55,235 nucleotides of DNA from Clostridia bacterium. Lineage in GTDB: Bacteria; Bacillota; Clostridia; Acetivibrionales; JAFADI01. The notes below the pieces were generated by a model. That model worked only from the letters and a program-made list of their open reading frames with translations. It did no database searches and was not told the origin of the DNA. Position 1 is the first letter of the stretch, and every line of letters starts with the position of its first letter. Location: the NCBI GenBank assembly GCA_026418695.1, contig JAOAAU010000010.1:1-55235 (forward strand). The letters are read 5' to 3'. The position numbers were made by a program, and so were the translations under genes. This document shows, piece by piece, positions 44,132-53,486 of this stretch.

Positions 44132-44749
44132 CTATGAATTCTCTGAGGGTGGAAGAGGGTCACTCATATATTTAAAGAAGCAAACGACGGCCAGAATGGC
44201 TGTGAGAGAAATAAAAAAGGTTAAAATCACAGTTTGAGGGGTACTGAGTCCATCCGGTGAAGATGGATATTGGGCTTTGTCCAGAATCTTGACCAGATCG
44301 TATTTCATGATTTCCGTACTGACCTTTTTCAGTGATAAACTTAATTGATTCGCAATTCTTACGGCCTCCTCCGGGTCTGATGACTTTACACTGATGACCA
44401 GGAACTGGGTATTGGCTTTTGGGGCCACAGAAACCATTGAATGGAGCTGTGAAACACTCATTTTCAGATTGAGGCTTTGGAGCACATCCTCCGCAACTGC
44501 TATTGATTTTGCATATTCACAATATGTCTTTACCAGCTGCTGTGACATCATGACATCACTGTAGTTGGTAAGCCGATCCGATTCTGAGTTGTAGATAATT
44601 AGTGAGACACTGGATTTATACATCGGCTGAACGAAATAACTGCAAATAATCCAACTGATCATGGCGGCTACCAGGGAAACCGCCACAGAAATAGAAAATA
44701 ACCGAACATAACCTCTTTCGAACACCGCTCTCAGCTTAAAATGCTCCAT
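44132..44749 (-). CDS. Wzz/YveK-type polysaccharide chain-length protein
   Basis: A 205-residue membrane protein. An N-terminal helix (SISVAVSLVAAMISWIICSYF), an extracytoplasmic Wzz domain starting at PMYKSSVSLIIYNSES, and a C-terminal helix (TVILTFFISLTAILAVVCFF) after a Pro-rich PSSPDGLSTPQ give the YveK/CapA layout. No tyrosine kinase is fused or adjacent. It would set chain length for the polymer built by the divergent operon. ATG 44749 has GGAGGG 6 nt upstream; 44770 is a longer alternative. Confidence 0.88.
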   Translation of the reverse strand: MEHFKLRAVFERGYVRLFSISVAVSLVAAMISWIICSYFVQPMYKSSVSLIIYNSESDRLTNYSDVMMSQQLVKTYCEYAKSIAVAEDVLQSLNLKMSVSQLHSMVSVAPKANTQFLVISVKSSDPEEAVRIANQLSLSLKKVSTEIMKYDLVKILDKAQYPSSPDGLSTPQTVILTFFISLTAILAVVCFFKYMSDPLPPSENS

Positions 44750-45039
44750 ATATTTCCCTCCAAAAATCAAGATTAAAGAATATTACTTTACATAATAGAG
44801 AAAAAGGTAACTATTTGTTACTCGAAATGAAAAAAACAGAAAAAAATTAAAAATAAAAATATTATGTAACCAAATAAAAACCAATGACATATCCTTTAGA
44901 TGTGTAATTAAATCACCTCGTTTTCAATCCTCGAGCCTTTATCCGCAAAAACCTTTTAATTAGCGGCCTACATACTAAAATGCAGTTTCTGATTCATCCT
45001 GCAAAAATACATATTTAAATATCAGAGGTGAGAAATACA

Positions 45040-45678
45040 ATGGATTTTTGTAGTACAAATGCAAGCATTTATGAAAAGACCAGGAAAAAGGAGTTTACCG
45101 TATATGAATCTGTAAAAAGGGCGATGGATATTGTCCTTTGTCTAATTGCCTGTACCGTGGCTATTCCATTAATCCTCATCACTTGTCTTGTGGTGGTTTT
45201 GGAGTCTCGGGGGAACCCGATTTTTGTGCAAAAAAGAGTTGGAATGAAAGGAAGAATATTTCATCTTTATAAAATCCGGTCCATGGTGCTGAATGCGGAA
45301 GAACTCAGCGGGCCCAAATGGGCAGATAAGAACGACAGCAGAATAACGAGGGTGGGTGCTTTTATCAGAAAGACCAGGTTGGATGAATTGCCGCAGCTAT
45401 TCAATATTCTGAAGGGGGATATGAGCATTGTGGGTCCGAGGCCGGAACGTCCCGGGTTTTCATGGCAGTTCGAACGTGAGACTCCGGGGTTTCTGGAAAG
45501 GGTGAAGGTGAGGCCGGGCTTGACCGGTTATGCCCAGGTCAATGGGGGATATGACATCAGCTATGAAGAAAAGCTGAGACTTGACCTGGAATATATCTCA
45601 AATCGGAGCCTTTGGCTGGATTTGAAGATCATGGCAAAAACCTTCTATACGATTTTTTCTGGAGAGGGAGCACGTTGA
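45040..45678 (+). CDS. initiating undecaprenyl-phosphate sugar-1-phosphate transferase
   Basis: A 212-residue bacterial sugar transferase (WbaP/PglC type). A single N-terminal hydrophobic segment (IVLCLIACTVAIPLILIT) is followed by PIFVQKRVGMKGRIFHLYKIRSM, TRLDELPQLFNILKGDMS, VGPRPE and VRPGLTGYAQVNG. It loads the first sugar of the repeat onto the lipid carrier, and so starts glycan assembly. It is the first gene of a rightward operon that runs to 54491. ATG 45040 follows AGAGGTGAG; GTG 45028 is an alternative. Confidence 0.93.
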   Translation: MDFCSTNASIYEKTRKKEFTVYESVKRAMDIVLCLIACTVAIPLILITCLVVVLESRGNPIFVQKRVGMKGRIFHLYKIRSMVLNAEELSGPKWADKNDSRITRVGAFIRKTRLDELPQLFNILKGDMSIVGPRPERPGFSWQFERETPGFLERVKVRPGLTGYAQVNGGYDISYEEKLRLDLEYISNRSLWLDLKIMAKTFYTIFSGEGAR

Positions 45679-45699
45679 AATTTATTGGAGGATTTGTTT

Positions 45700-46419
45700 A
45701 TGCAGGCTTTAATCTTGGCAGGAGGATTAGGTACCAGGCTCAGACCGGAAGTAAATGATCGGCCCAAGCCAATGGCCCTGGCTCATGGAAAACCATTTCT
45801 GGAATATCAGATCAATCATTTAAGGAAGTACGGCTTGGTCGACATAGTCCTAGCGGTTGGGTTTATGCATGAGAAGATCGAAGAGTATTTTAAAGATGGT
45901 GAAGAATTCGGTGTATCTATTAAGTATTCCATAGAATCCGAGCCTATGGGAACCGGAGGAGCATTAAAAAAGGCTGAAAAACTTCTAACGGAGGACAAAA
46001 TCCTCATACTGAACGGAGATACCCTGTTTGATGTAGATTATAAAGAATTAATATGTTTCGATCAATTGAAGAAATCCCGTTTAACGATGGCTTTAAGACA
46101 GACTTACGGGAGTGGAAGGTATGGACACGTTGAAGTAGAGGATACGGGGAAAATCATTCAATTTGTTGAGAAAGGAATTGTAAACGAGTCGGGTTATATT
46201 AATGCAGGGATTTATCTTGTGGACCGGAATCTTTTAAATTCCATTGACTACGGGAAAGCCATTTCTTTTGAAAAAGAGGTCATTCCCCGGTGGCTTCATG
46301 AAAATCAAATTTATGGCTTTATAGGAACCGGATATTTCATTGATATTGGAATTCCCGAGGATTATAAACAGTTTTGCCGGGATGTAAAGGAGGGAAGATG
46401 GCATGATCATCAGAGCTAA
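45700..46419 (+). CDS. hddC: D-glycero-alpha-D-manno-heptose 1-phosphate guanylyltransferase
   Basis: A 239-residue nucleotidyltransferase. The N-terminal LILAGGLGTRLRP (residues 4-16), K23 in RPKPM, and NGDTLFD (105-111) give the NTP-sugar transferase signature. On its own it could be another NTP-sugar enzyme, but the adjoining hddA, gmhA and gmhB make the GDP-heptose assignment strong. It transfers GMP to the heptose 1-phosphate. GGAGG is 8 nt before ATG 45700. The 3' end overlaps hddA by 17 nt. Confidence 0.88.
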   Translation: MQALILAGGLGTRLRPEVNDRPKPMALAHGKPFLEYQINHLRKYGLVDIVLAVGFMHEKIEEYFKDGEEFGVSIKYSIESEPMGTGGALKKAEKLLTEDKILILNGDTLFDVDYKELICFDQLKKSRLTMALRQTYGSGRYGHVEVEDTGKIIQFVEKGIVNESGYINAGIYLVDRNLLNSIDYGKAISFEKEVIPRWLHENQIYGFIGTGYFIDIGIPEDYKQFCRDVKEGRWHDHQS

Positions 46420-47437
46420 AGCTCCTTTAAGAATCAGCTTTGCAGGAGGGGGGACCGATGTCTCTCCCTATTGTGATGAGAATGGAGGCGTAGTATTAAG
46501 CAGTACCATCAACAAATACGCTTACTGTTCCATTCTGCCCAACAATACAGAAGAAATTGTCGTCAACTCTTTGGACTTTGATTTGACGGTAAAGTATCAC
46601 ATCAAAGAAAACCTGGTTTATGACGGGAAACTTGATTTTGTCAAGGCCGCGCTGAACACCTTGGGGATCAGACAGGGATGTGAAGTATATCTTCAGTGCG
46701 ATGCACCCGCAGGCTCCGGACTTGGGACTTCTTCAACCGTTGTGGTTGCTATTTTGGGGGCCATGGCCAAATGGATGGAGCAGAGGCTCGGCAAATATGA
46801 ACTGGCGGAGCTGGCTTATCAACTGGAGCGGGAGGACCTGGGAATCAAAGGGGGATACCAGGATCAATACGCTGCTGCCTTTGGAGGCTTCAACTTTATG
46901 GAATTCCATTCCGGGGATATTGTTGTCAATCAGCTGAAAATCAGCAGGGATATCATCAATGAACTGCAATACAATCTCCTGCTGTGCTATACGGGAAAGA
47001 TCCACATATCGGCCAACATTATCAAGGACCAAATCAACAATTATGAAAATAAAGACACCGAGGTTTTAAAAGCCATGGAGGAACTCAAAGCCTTATCTCA
47101 TGCAATGAAAAGAGAACTGCTGAGAGGAAATCTGAATCATTTCGGAAGCCTCCTCAATGACTGCTGGGAGAACAAGAAGAGGCTAAGCTCCAAGATCTCC
47201 AATCCCGAGATTGATACGCTGTATGAAGAGGCGCTAAAGCAGGGGGCTCTCGGAGGAAAGCTCTTGGGGGCGGGCGGCGGAGGGTACTTGTTGGTTTACT
47301 GTCCCTACAGCAAAAAGCATTTGGTAGCCAGAAGACTGGAAGAACTGGGAGGGCAGATTACGGACTGGAATTTTGAACTGGACGGGATGCAAAGCTGGAT
47401 TGCAGAGGAACAACACAAAGCCGGTTCGATACTTTGA
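46403..47437 (+). CDS. hddA: D-glycero-alpha-D-manno-heptose 7-phosphate kinase
   Basis: A 344-residue GHMP kinase. It starts RAKAPLRISFAGGGTDV, has the ATP loop PAGSGLGTSS at 102-111 and the C-terminal GGKLLGAGGGGYLLVY. This is the HddA subgroup, which phosphorylates C1 of sedoheptulose-derived D-glycero-D-manno-heptose 7-phosphate in the alpha form, leading to GDP- rather than ADP-heptose. GGAGGG precedes ATG 46403. It is in one operon with hddC and gmhA. Confidence 0.92.
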   Translation: MIIRAKAPLRISFAGGGTDVSPYCDENGGVVLSSTINKYAYCSILPNNTEEIVVNSLDFDLTVKYHIKENLVYDGKLDFVKAALNTLGIRQGCEVYLQCDAPAGSGLGTSSTVVVAILGAMAKWMEQRLGKYELAELAYQLEREDLGIKGGYQDQYAAAFGGFNFMEFHSGDIVVNQLKISRDIINELQYNLLLCYTGKIHISANIIKDQINNYENKDTEVLKAMEELKALSHAMKRELLRGNLNHFGSLLNDCWENKKRLSSKISNPEIDTLYEEALKQGALGGKLLGAGGGGYLLVYCPYSKKHLVARRLEELGGQITDWNFELDGMQSWIAEEQHKAGSIL

Positions 47438-47447
47438 GGGGAGTGAA

Positions 47448-48038
47448 TTGAAATTGAACACTTTTATAATAGACCAAATCAACGAGAGCAGTAAGCTAAA
47501 GCAAGCCCTGCTGGAAAAGGAAAGTTATATAGAGACTATTGATCAGATGGCAGGGATCATTTTGAATGCGTTTAAATCAGGGAATAAGCTGTTGATTTGC
47601 GGGAATGGAGGAAGTGCTGCTGACGCACAGCATATCGCCGGAGAGTTTGTCGGGAGATTCAGGCTGGAGAGAAAAGCTTTGCCGGCCATTGCGCTTAATA
47701 CCAATACCTCCGTGCTCACATCCATTGGAAATGACTATGACTTCAGCCGGATTTTTGAAAGGCAGGTAGAAGCCTTTGGCTCAAAAGGGGATGTACTCAT
47801 TGGAATCAGTACCAGCGGCGGCTCTTCAAATATCACAAGGGCCTTTTCCAAAGCCCGAGAAACCGGCATCACAAGTCTTGCCCTTTTAGGCAAGGGTGGC
47901 GGAGAAAATACAAAATTTGCGGATCTGTCGCTGATCATCCCGTCCTTTGATACTCCTAGAATTCAGGAGGCCCATATCATGATCGGACATATCCTCTGTG
48001 ATATCGTCGAAAAGGGCTTGTTTGGGAATACACCGTGA
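47448..48038 (+). CDS. gmhA: sedoheptulose 7-phosphate isomerase
   Basis: A 196-residue SIS-domain protein. LLICGNGGSAADAQHIAGEFVGRF and ISTSGGSSNI are the GmhA phosphosugar-binding loops, and the protein length is normal. It converts sedoheptulose 7-phosphate to D-glycero-D-manno-heptose 7-phosphate, the first step of the pathway. The start is TTG 47448 (GAGGGGAG close upstream); TTG 47454 is also possible. The longer frame from 47373 runs inside hddA and is rejected. Its stop overlaps the GTG of gmhB. Confidence 0.93.
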   Translation: MKLNTFIIDQINESSKLKQALLEKESYIETIDQMAGIILNAFKSGNKLLICGNGGSAADAQHIAGEFVGRFRLERKALPAIALNTNTSVLTSIGNDYDFSRIFERQVEAFGSKGDVLIGISTSGGSSNITRAFSKARETGITSLALLGKGGGENTKFADLSLIIPSFDTPRIQEAHIMIGHILCDIVEKGLFGNTP

Positions 48039-48559
48039 ACAAGGCTGTGATTCTGGATCGGGATGGGACTATCAATATAGAAAAGAATTACCTCTTTCGG
48101 ATTGAAGAATTTGAATTCATCGCTGGGGTGCCGGAGACCATCAGATCTCTTAACAAGAGCGGATTCAAAGTGATTGTGATTACAAACCAATCGGGGATCG
48201 CCCGAGGATATTTTACTGAGGATGAAGTAAGAAAGCTGCATGGATATATCAACCAGGAACTCGGTAAGTATGCTGCTCATATTGATGCTTTCTATGTGTG
48301 CCCACATCATCCGGATGAGGGATGTGAATGCAGAAAACCGAACACGAAACTTTATACTGCTGCACTCAAAGAATGGGAAATTGATACTGCACGGTCTTAT
48401 ATGGTTGGAGACAAGACGACGGATTTAACCCCAGGAAAGCAGCTCGGAATGAAGACCATTCTGGTTGAAACGGGGTATGGGAAGCAGCAGATCTATGATG
48501 CGCGATACTGTGATTATCAGGTCGAAAGCCTTAAAGAAATTATAAAGATACTTTGTTGA
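48035..48559 (+). CDS. gmhB: D-glycero-D-manno-heptose 1,7-bisphosphate 7-phosphatase
   Basis: A 174-residue HAD phosphatase of the GmhB family. The nucleophile motif DRDGT has D8 and D10, TNQSG is motif II, the Zn site C89, H91, C97 and C99 is in CPHHPDEGCECRKP, and GDKTTD carries the Mg ligands. It removes the 7-phosphate before nucleotide activation. The start is GTG 48035, overlapping the gmhA stop (GTGA). Confidence 0.93.
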   Translation: MNKAVILDRDGTINIEKNYLFRIEEFEFIAGVPETIRSLNKSGFKVIVITNQSGIARGYFTEDEVRKLHGYINQELGKYAAHIDAFYVCPHHPDEGCECRKPNTKLYTAALKEWEIDTARSYMVGDKTTDLTPGKQLGMKTILVETGYGKQQIYDARYCDYQVESLKEIIKILC

Positions 48560-48618
48560 TTGAAGACCATCCGTCTCATTTTAAATTGAAAATAACCCTT
48601 GGAAGTTGGAGGCGTCCT

Positions 48619-49671
48619 ATGAACGTATATATTGTTTCACTAAAATACTCTCCGGGGCACTATTCTCATCTGGTTGCCTTTTACAGTATGCTCGAAGAGT
48701 TGGGCTTTCAGCCCGTTTTGTATGTGAACAGAGGCTATCGTGATTTTCTGAAAGAAGACCCCGGCGTGCGTGTTGTTTTTACGGATAGTGAGATCAAATA
48801 CCCGTATCCCGAAATTGCTCTTTTTTATAATGCGGCGTTGGAGAATCCCCTGGTTGCCCGGAAGTTCAAGCGCGAATACGGATCGAAGATCTTTTATGTT
48901 TATCATGAACCTTGGGATGGCGTGAGGAATTTGGTGAAGGAGGGGTTTAGAGAGGGACTAAAAAAACTGGTCGCAAATAAATGCTCAGAGCTTTTGCTGA
49001 GATACTGCGACAGGGTCCTGCTGCCATCACTCCACGCACTGAAGAATTATAAAGGGTACGAATTCAGATATAACAAAAACTGCAGCCGCTATCCTTTGAT
49101 CTTTAGGGATGAGAAAAGAGAAGAGATTGATTTTTCCATTAAGAAATACTTTTCGTTTATCGGGAATGCAGTAGAGGTCCATCAATTCAAGAAATACTTG
49201 CAATTTGTCAAATACGGGTTAAGAAACCATGTTGACTTTAAGTTCCTCATTGCCACAAGATCCAATATAGAGCTGCTGCTGGATGAAGAAATCCGGCAGG
49301 GCATCGCAGAGGAAAAAGTAAAGGTGCTTTCGGGAAAGGACCTTTCCAGCGAAGAGATCAATGGGTGCTACAATGAAAGCTTTTGCGTCTGGAATGTCTA
49401 CAGCAAGATCAATCAAAGCGGTGTTTTGGGGAAGGCATTCATGTTCGGATCCCCGGTAATCGCAGCAGATGTCGGAAGCTTTCCGGAGTTTGTAAGGGAT
49501 AAACACAATGGACGATTAATATCTCCCGACAGCAGTATGACTGAAATCAATGAAGCTGCAACAGAAATAAAGCACAGCCTGGAGGAGTACTCAATGAATG
49601 CACGACAAAGCTTTTTAAAGGTGTTTTACTATAAATCCAACGCGGATAAGTTTCTAAAATTGATGATGTGA
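48619..49671 (+). CDS. glycosyltransferase, GT-B/GT4-like
   Basis: A 350-residue protein with two Rossmann-like halves. The N-terminal part starts MNVYIVSLKYSPGHYSHL; the C-terminal part has the NVYSKINQSGVLGKAFMFGSPVIAADVGSFPEFV segment typical of GT4 donors, with Glu in the nucleotide-sugar site. It is the only clear glycosyltransferase in the operon besides the priming enzyme, so it may transfer the heptose. ATG 48619 has TTGGAGG 5 nt upstream. The donor is unproven. Confidence 0.75.
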   Translation: MNVYIVSLKYSPGHYSHLVAFYSMLEELGFQPVLYVNRGYRDFLKEDPGVRVVFTDSEIKYPYPEIALFYNAALENPLVARKFKREYGSKIFYVYHEPWDGVRNLVKEGFREGLKKLVANKCSELLLRYCDRVLLPSLHALKNYKGYEFRYNKNCSRYPLIFRDEKREEIDFSIKKYFSFIGNAVEVHQFKKYLQFVKYGLRNHVDFKFLIATRSNIELLLDEEIRQGIAEEKVKVLSGKDLSSEEINGCYNESFCVWNVYSKINQSGVLGKAFMFGSPVIAADVGSFPEFVRDKHNGRLISPDSSMTEINEAATEIKHSLEEYSMNARQSFLKVFYYKSNADKFLKLMM

Positions 49672-49718
49672 GATGATGGATAGATTCTATGGAGCTGATC
49701 CAGGGGGGAGATCTTCTG

Positions 49719-50771
49719 ATGGAGAATGAAATTTTTATATACGGCTATTTTGGAATGGGAAATTTGGGGGACGATCTGATCATGCTGGCGGAAAACGAAG
49801 TTTTCTCCCGGTATGCCAAGGTTCGTTTCCTGGCCAATAAAGGTGCTGAAGACTATCTGGGGAAGTTTACCATTAAAAACCTTCTATGGTATATGGTGAA
49901 AGGAAACAAAAAATCACTTCTGATCATTGGGGGCGGAGGACTGTTTCCCAAAGATGATTATAAAACTGCCTTGAAATATCTCTTCTTAAGGGTTCTAGCC
50001 AGGACCTACATTTTCTTTGGGATCGGGGTTGACCCGCTGCAGCGGAATTCAAGGGTTATTCAATGGATTTTTGCAAAAAGCGGCGGCAGCATTTTCAGGG
50101 ATTCCGGCAGCAGAGAAAATGCCGGAATCAAAGGAAGGGATGGAATGATCTGTGCCGACGTGGTTCCTTGTTTTTGGGAATCCGTTCTGGCGGGGGTGCG
50201 AGGGGCGGAATGGAGCAATCAAAGTTTTGAGTATGCAATAGTTCCCCAGGGCAGTGAAAAACAGGATACGCTTGAATTTTACAAGGCCATTGTCGGCAAA
50301 CTCACTGATTCCGGGAACAGAGTTGTGTTGGTTCCCTTTAAGGAGCCCGAAGATAGAGCCTTTTCCCATAAGCTAAAACTTCTTTATCCCTCGATTGAAA
50401 TTGCTTCCGAAAGGATAGAAGAAAAGCTGTCAGTGATCAGAAAGTCCCAGATGGTGATTTCCCAACGCTTTCATGGAGTGATCCTTGCGTTACTCTATAA
50501 GAAAAAGTTTGTTCCGGTGATTTATGACCATAAATTTGAATATTTGCTGGATGAATTGCAGTGGGAGCTCCCCAGATTTTATCTCAGTCTTGATTTGAAA
50601 GGGCATCTGAAGCGGAAAATGGTCACCAAGCCTGAGGAAGTCTTACACTTCATCGAAAACATTGAAGATATCAGCTATCAGAGCTATCAGCAAAGGTTTG
50701 ACCGGTGGAGGGCAGTTTCGAGAAATATGTATGAAGTGTTTTTAGAGAGGATTTTTAGCAGCAAAGCTTAA
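49719..50771 (+). CDS. polysaccharide pyruvyl transferase family protein
   Basis: A 350-residue protein with the family start IYGYFGMGNLGDDLIMLA, a Gly-rich IIGGGGLFP loop and the SQRFHGVILALLYKK motif near residue 245. The family uses phosphoenolpyruvate to add pyruvate ketals to sugars; CsaB pyruvylates the wall polymers that bind SLH domains. Whether this member acts on the same polymer is inference from context. GGGGGAG before ATG 49719 sets the start; ATG 49689 is possible. Confidence 0.85.
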   Translation: MENEIFIYGYFGMGNLGDDLIMLAENEVFSRYAKVRFLANKGAEDYLGKFTIKNLLWYMVKGNKKSLLIIGGGGLFPKDDYKTALKYLFLRVLARTYIFFGIGVDPLQRNSRVIQWIFAKSGGSIFRDSGSRENAGIKGRDGMICADVVPCFWESVLAGVRGAEWSNQSFEYAIVPQGSEKQDTLEFYKAIVGKLTDSGNRVVLVPFKEPEDRAFSHKLKLLYPSIEIASERIEEKLSVIRKSQMVISQRFHGVILALLYKKKFVPVIYDHKFEYLLDELQWELPRFYLSLDLKGHLKRKMVTKPEEVLHFIENIEDISYQSYQQRFDRWRAVSRNMYEVFLERIFSSKA

Positions 50772-50799
50772 ACACAGCATTAGCGGATTGGAGCACACT

Positions 50800-52074
50800 A
50801 TGGTATTGCTATTATTTCTTATTCCTATCATTGCATACCTTCTCAAGAGAGAATTTATCATCAGTAATATGCTGAATTCACTAGTGTTTATCATTGTATT
50901 GATGGTGTATCAGGAATATGATATTCCTTTTCCTGCGTTTATTTTGACAATGGCGGCACTATTCCTGCTGCATTATAGAAAATACAGTCTCGGGAACAAA
51001 CCCTTTAATGTTGTGTTTACCGGGTACTTGGCTGTGATGCTGGCAGTCAATATTGTTACGAATATCAGCAATTACCATGATGTTTTCGCAGTGTTTATGA
51101 TTCACTTGCTGTTTCCTTTTGCTTATCTTTATCTCGACGGTTATAATAAGCCGGTTAGAACCTCCAAACATTTGCTGCTGTGTGGCGTTGCAGGCATATC
51201 GGTACTGGATTTGTCTTTTTCCTTGACATTGCTGTTTTGGGGCTCCAGTCAACAGGCTACCATGAACCACCATCCCATTGGAGGGGGGCTGGCGGTTGCA
51301 TTTCTCCCCCTTCTGATCTATCTTTGGTCTGAAAAGTATTGTGATAAAGGGGTGGTGGCTTTATCCACACTTGCTTTTGGAACCAGTGTGATCTTGTCTG
51401 GGATTAGGGGATATATTCTGATCTTCACCGGAACCTTTGTGGTTGCGGTTGCGATGAACCTTCGAAGAATCATGAACTTTATTGCAAAAAGAAAATTGGT
51501 ATTTCTTGTTTTGATCCTGGCTATAGGGATCATATCCGTACTGGGGGGCAGCAAGATCGCTGCTGCTGCCAGGGAACAAACTCGAATGGATGTTTCCCTT
51601 GGAAGAAGAACTGCAGAAAATGACTATACATTAAAACTTCTTGAAAATCGAAGCATTCGGGAAAACCTTTTTGGTCAGGGTATCGGGAGAAAGGTACGGG
51701 ATATCCGGTCAGTCTATGATTTCGATTTTTATATGACCGAGGACAGGAACTACTTTTATGACTTTGAGTATTCTTTGGCAGCTGTCAATGAATGCATTTC
51801 CTTTCACAATAACTGGTCGACCATCGCAATATCTACCGGCTTTTGCGGGCTGATGCTCTACCTGTGCTTTTTCATCAAGCTGATAAAGAAGATTTTATTC
51901 TTAAATGGGGATGGAAGGCAGTACAAAATACTTCTGATTACTTACCTCTTTACCCTGGTGATATCTCTTGCATATAGAGAAACCCTTTTCCGGGGAGTTC
52001 TTGAGATTGTAAGTCTATATATTGCCATTGCCCTGAAAACTCAAGCGGTTAGTGAGGAATATGATCATGTTTAA
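50800..52074 (+). CDS. O-antigen ligase/polymerase-like membrane protein (Wzy type)
   Basis: A 424-residue protein with about ten to twelve hydrophobic segments and a large loop near residues 250-330 (SLGRRTAENDYTLKLLENRS, SFHNNWSTIAIS). This layout and the position between sugar-transfer genes and a flippase are those of a Wzy polymerase or O-antigen ligase-like protein. The sequence is otherwise poorly conserved. TTGGAG precedes ATG 50800. It overlaps the flippase gene by 8 nt. Confidence 0.78.
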   Translation: MVLLLFLIPIIAYLLKREFIISNMLNSLVFIIVLMVYQEYDIPFPAFILTMAALFLLHYRKYSLGNKPFNVVFTGYLAVMLAVNIVTNISNYHDVFAVFMIHLLFPFAYLYLDGYNKPVRTSKHLLLCGVAGISVLDLSFSLTLLFWGSSQQATMNHHPIGGGLAVAFLPLLIYLWSEKYCDKGVVALSTLAFGTSVILSGIRGYILIFTGTFVVAVAMNLRRIMNFIAKRKLVFLVLILAIGIISVLGGSKIAAAAREQTRMDVSLGRRTAENDYTLKLLENRSIRENLFGQGIGRKVRDIRSVYDFDFYMTEDRNYFYDFEYSLAAVNECISFHNNWSTIAISTGFCGLMLYLCFFIKLIKKILFLNGDGRQYKILLITYLFTLVISLAYRETLFRGVLEIVSLYIAIALKTQAVSEEYDHV

Positions 52075-53461
52075 AGATTTCTTTAATGCCACATTTTTAA
52101 AGCTGATCGGTGCGGTTTTTGAACTGCTGCTTCAGTTATACCTGGCTCGCAGGCTGGCTCCCGAACTTTTCGGAAGATACGCCTATGTGGTTGGGACAGG
52201 GATGCTGCTGTTCTATCTGCTGTTTGGGGGGAAGGTTAAATTCATTATCAAGAACGTAGCCGTCGGAAACGATATTGAACAATTTCTGAAAAAGTTCAGA
52301 AGGATTTATACCTTTCCGGTCATTGCCCTATTACTTGCTGCAAGCCTTTTTACAAGAAATGAGGATTTGCTCTATATTGTGATATTTACTTTCTTCATGC
52401 AGCTCTTTATGGATGAAAACGCGGCACTTTTCGGGATGAATAAGATTTCAAAGGCATTAGCGACAGAGTATATTTTGTTAAAGTTTTTAACACTGGTCTT
52501 TATCATTCTCTGTGCAGGTATCCTGGGTGGGCGTCTTGTCTTCATATTGATCAGTACTTATGCAGCCTATGCCATCAGCTTTGTCATACAGAAGCTGGCT
52601 GTACTGCGTGAGAACTATAAAGCCCAGGGAGAGGAGGTCAAACATCCTGTCCGGGAAGTTATGACTTTCCAGCTCATTGAGGTTTTTGCCAATACCTTCA
52701 CCAATATTCCAAGAATGCTGCAGTACTTTGTAGCAGGAGCTGCACAGACAGCCTACTTTTCTGTAGCCGCTGTGGTCAGGAATATACTGACTTTTATCTC
52801 GGGTCCGACAGTGAAAGTGTTTTTCAGTGATTTTGCAAAGTGCTTCCACAAAGGAGATCAAAAAAAACTTGAGATCAATTACCGGAATGCGGCGAGGTGG
52901 CAAATTTATATCATCATCCCCATGTTTTTATCCGTTCTGTTTTATCCTGAGGTGATCATTGAAGCTTTTGGGGCGGGATATGAAGAGGCTCGGATTACAG
53001 TTCTTCTTGTGTCTTCGGCTACTTTTATTTCCCTGTTACCGGGACCTACCAGCAATCTGTTCCAAATGATTGGTGAGGAAAGATTTGAATTATTCAGCCA
53101 GGTGTTGGCCTTCATCGTTTTCATGTCGGCCATGGGAGTTTTCCTGGGCTTGAATATCAAGGAACTCGCTGTTCCACTGGGACTGCTTGTTTCAAGCGTT
53201 GTTTCGGTTTGTACGCGAACGGTCTATGCTATAAGAAAATGCAGAATTGTTCCTTACAGCTTGAAAGAGCTCGCTTGTATCCTGACCTTTATGATTACGG
53301 AAAGCCTGTTGATGTTTCAAGCGAAATCTTTTGGGTTAAATCCGCTGCTTTTTATAATATCGTATATGACTATAGCAGTGGTGCTGCATTATTTCCTGTC
53401 TCCGAATCCAAAGGACCGGAAGCTGGTTAAAGAACTTTTTATTGCGATAGCCAAAAGGTAA
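52067..53461 (+). CDS. oligosaccharide flippase (Wzx type)
   Basis: A 464-residue polytopic protein with about 12-14 helices and the MATE/MVF-type pattern of polysaccharide exporters: FKDFFNATFLKLIGAVFELLLQLYLARRLAPELFGRYAYV at the N-terminus is a typical start for Wzx. It should move lipid-linked repeat units across the membrane. GAGGA sits 8 nt before ATG 52067. It is followed only 25 nt later by the amidase gene. Confidence 0.88.
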   Translation: MFKDFFNATFLKLIGAVFELLLQLYLARRLAPELFGRYAYVVGTGMLLFYLLFGGKVKFIIKNVAVGNDIEQFLKKFRRIYTFPVIALLLAASLFTRNEDLLYIVIFTFFMQLFMDENAALFGMNKISKALATEYILLKFLTLVFIILCAGILGGRLVFILISTYAAYAISFVIQKLAVLRENYKAQGEEVKHPVREVMTFQLIEVFANTFTNIPRMLQYFVAGAAQTAYFSVAAVVRNILTFISGPTVKVFFSDFAKCFHKGDQKKLEINYRNAARWQIYIIIPMFLSVLFYPEVIIEAFGAGYEEARITVLLVSSATFISLLPGPTSNLFQMIGEERFELFSQVLAFIVFMSAMGVFLGLNIKELAVPLGLLVSSVVSVCTRTVYAIRKCRIVPYSLKELACILTFMITESLLMFQAKSFGLNPLLFIISYMTIAVVLHYFLSPNPKDRKLVKELFIAIAKR

Positions 53462-53486
53462 TTCAAAGAAAGGAGGATGAAAAAGA

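Noticed and set aside
47373..47447. Extended start for gmhA
   Set aside because: It lies inside hddA and the GmhA family begins near the TTG at 47448.
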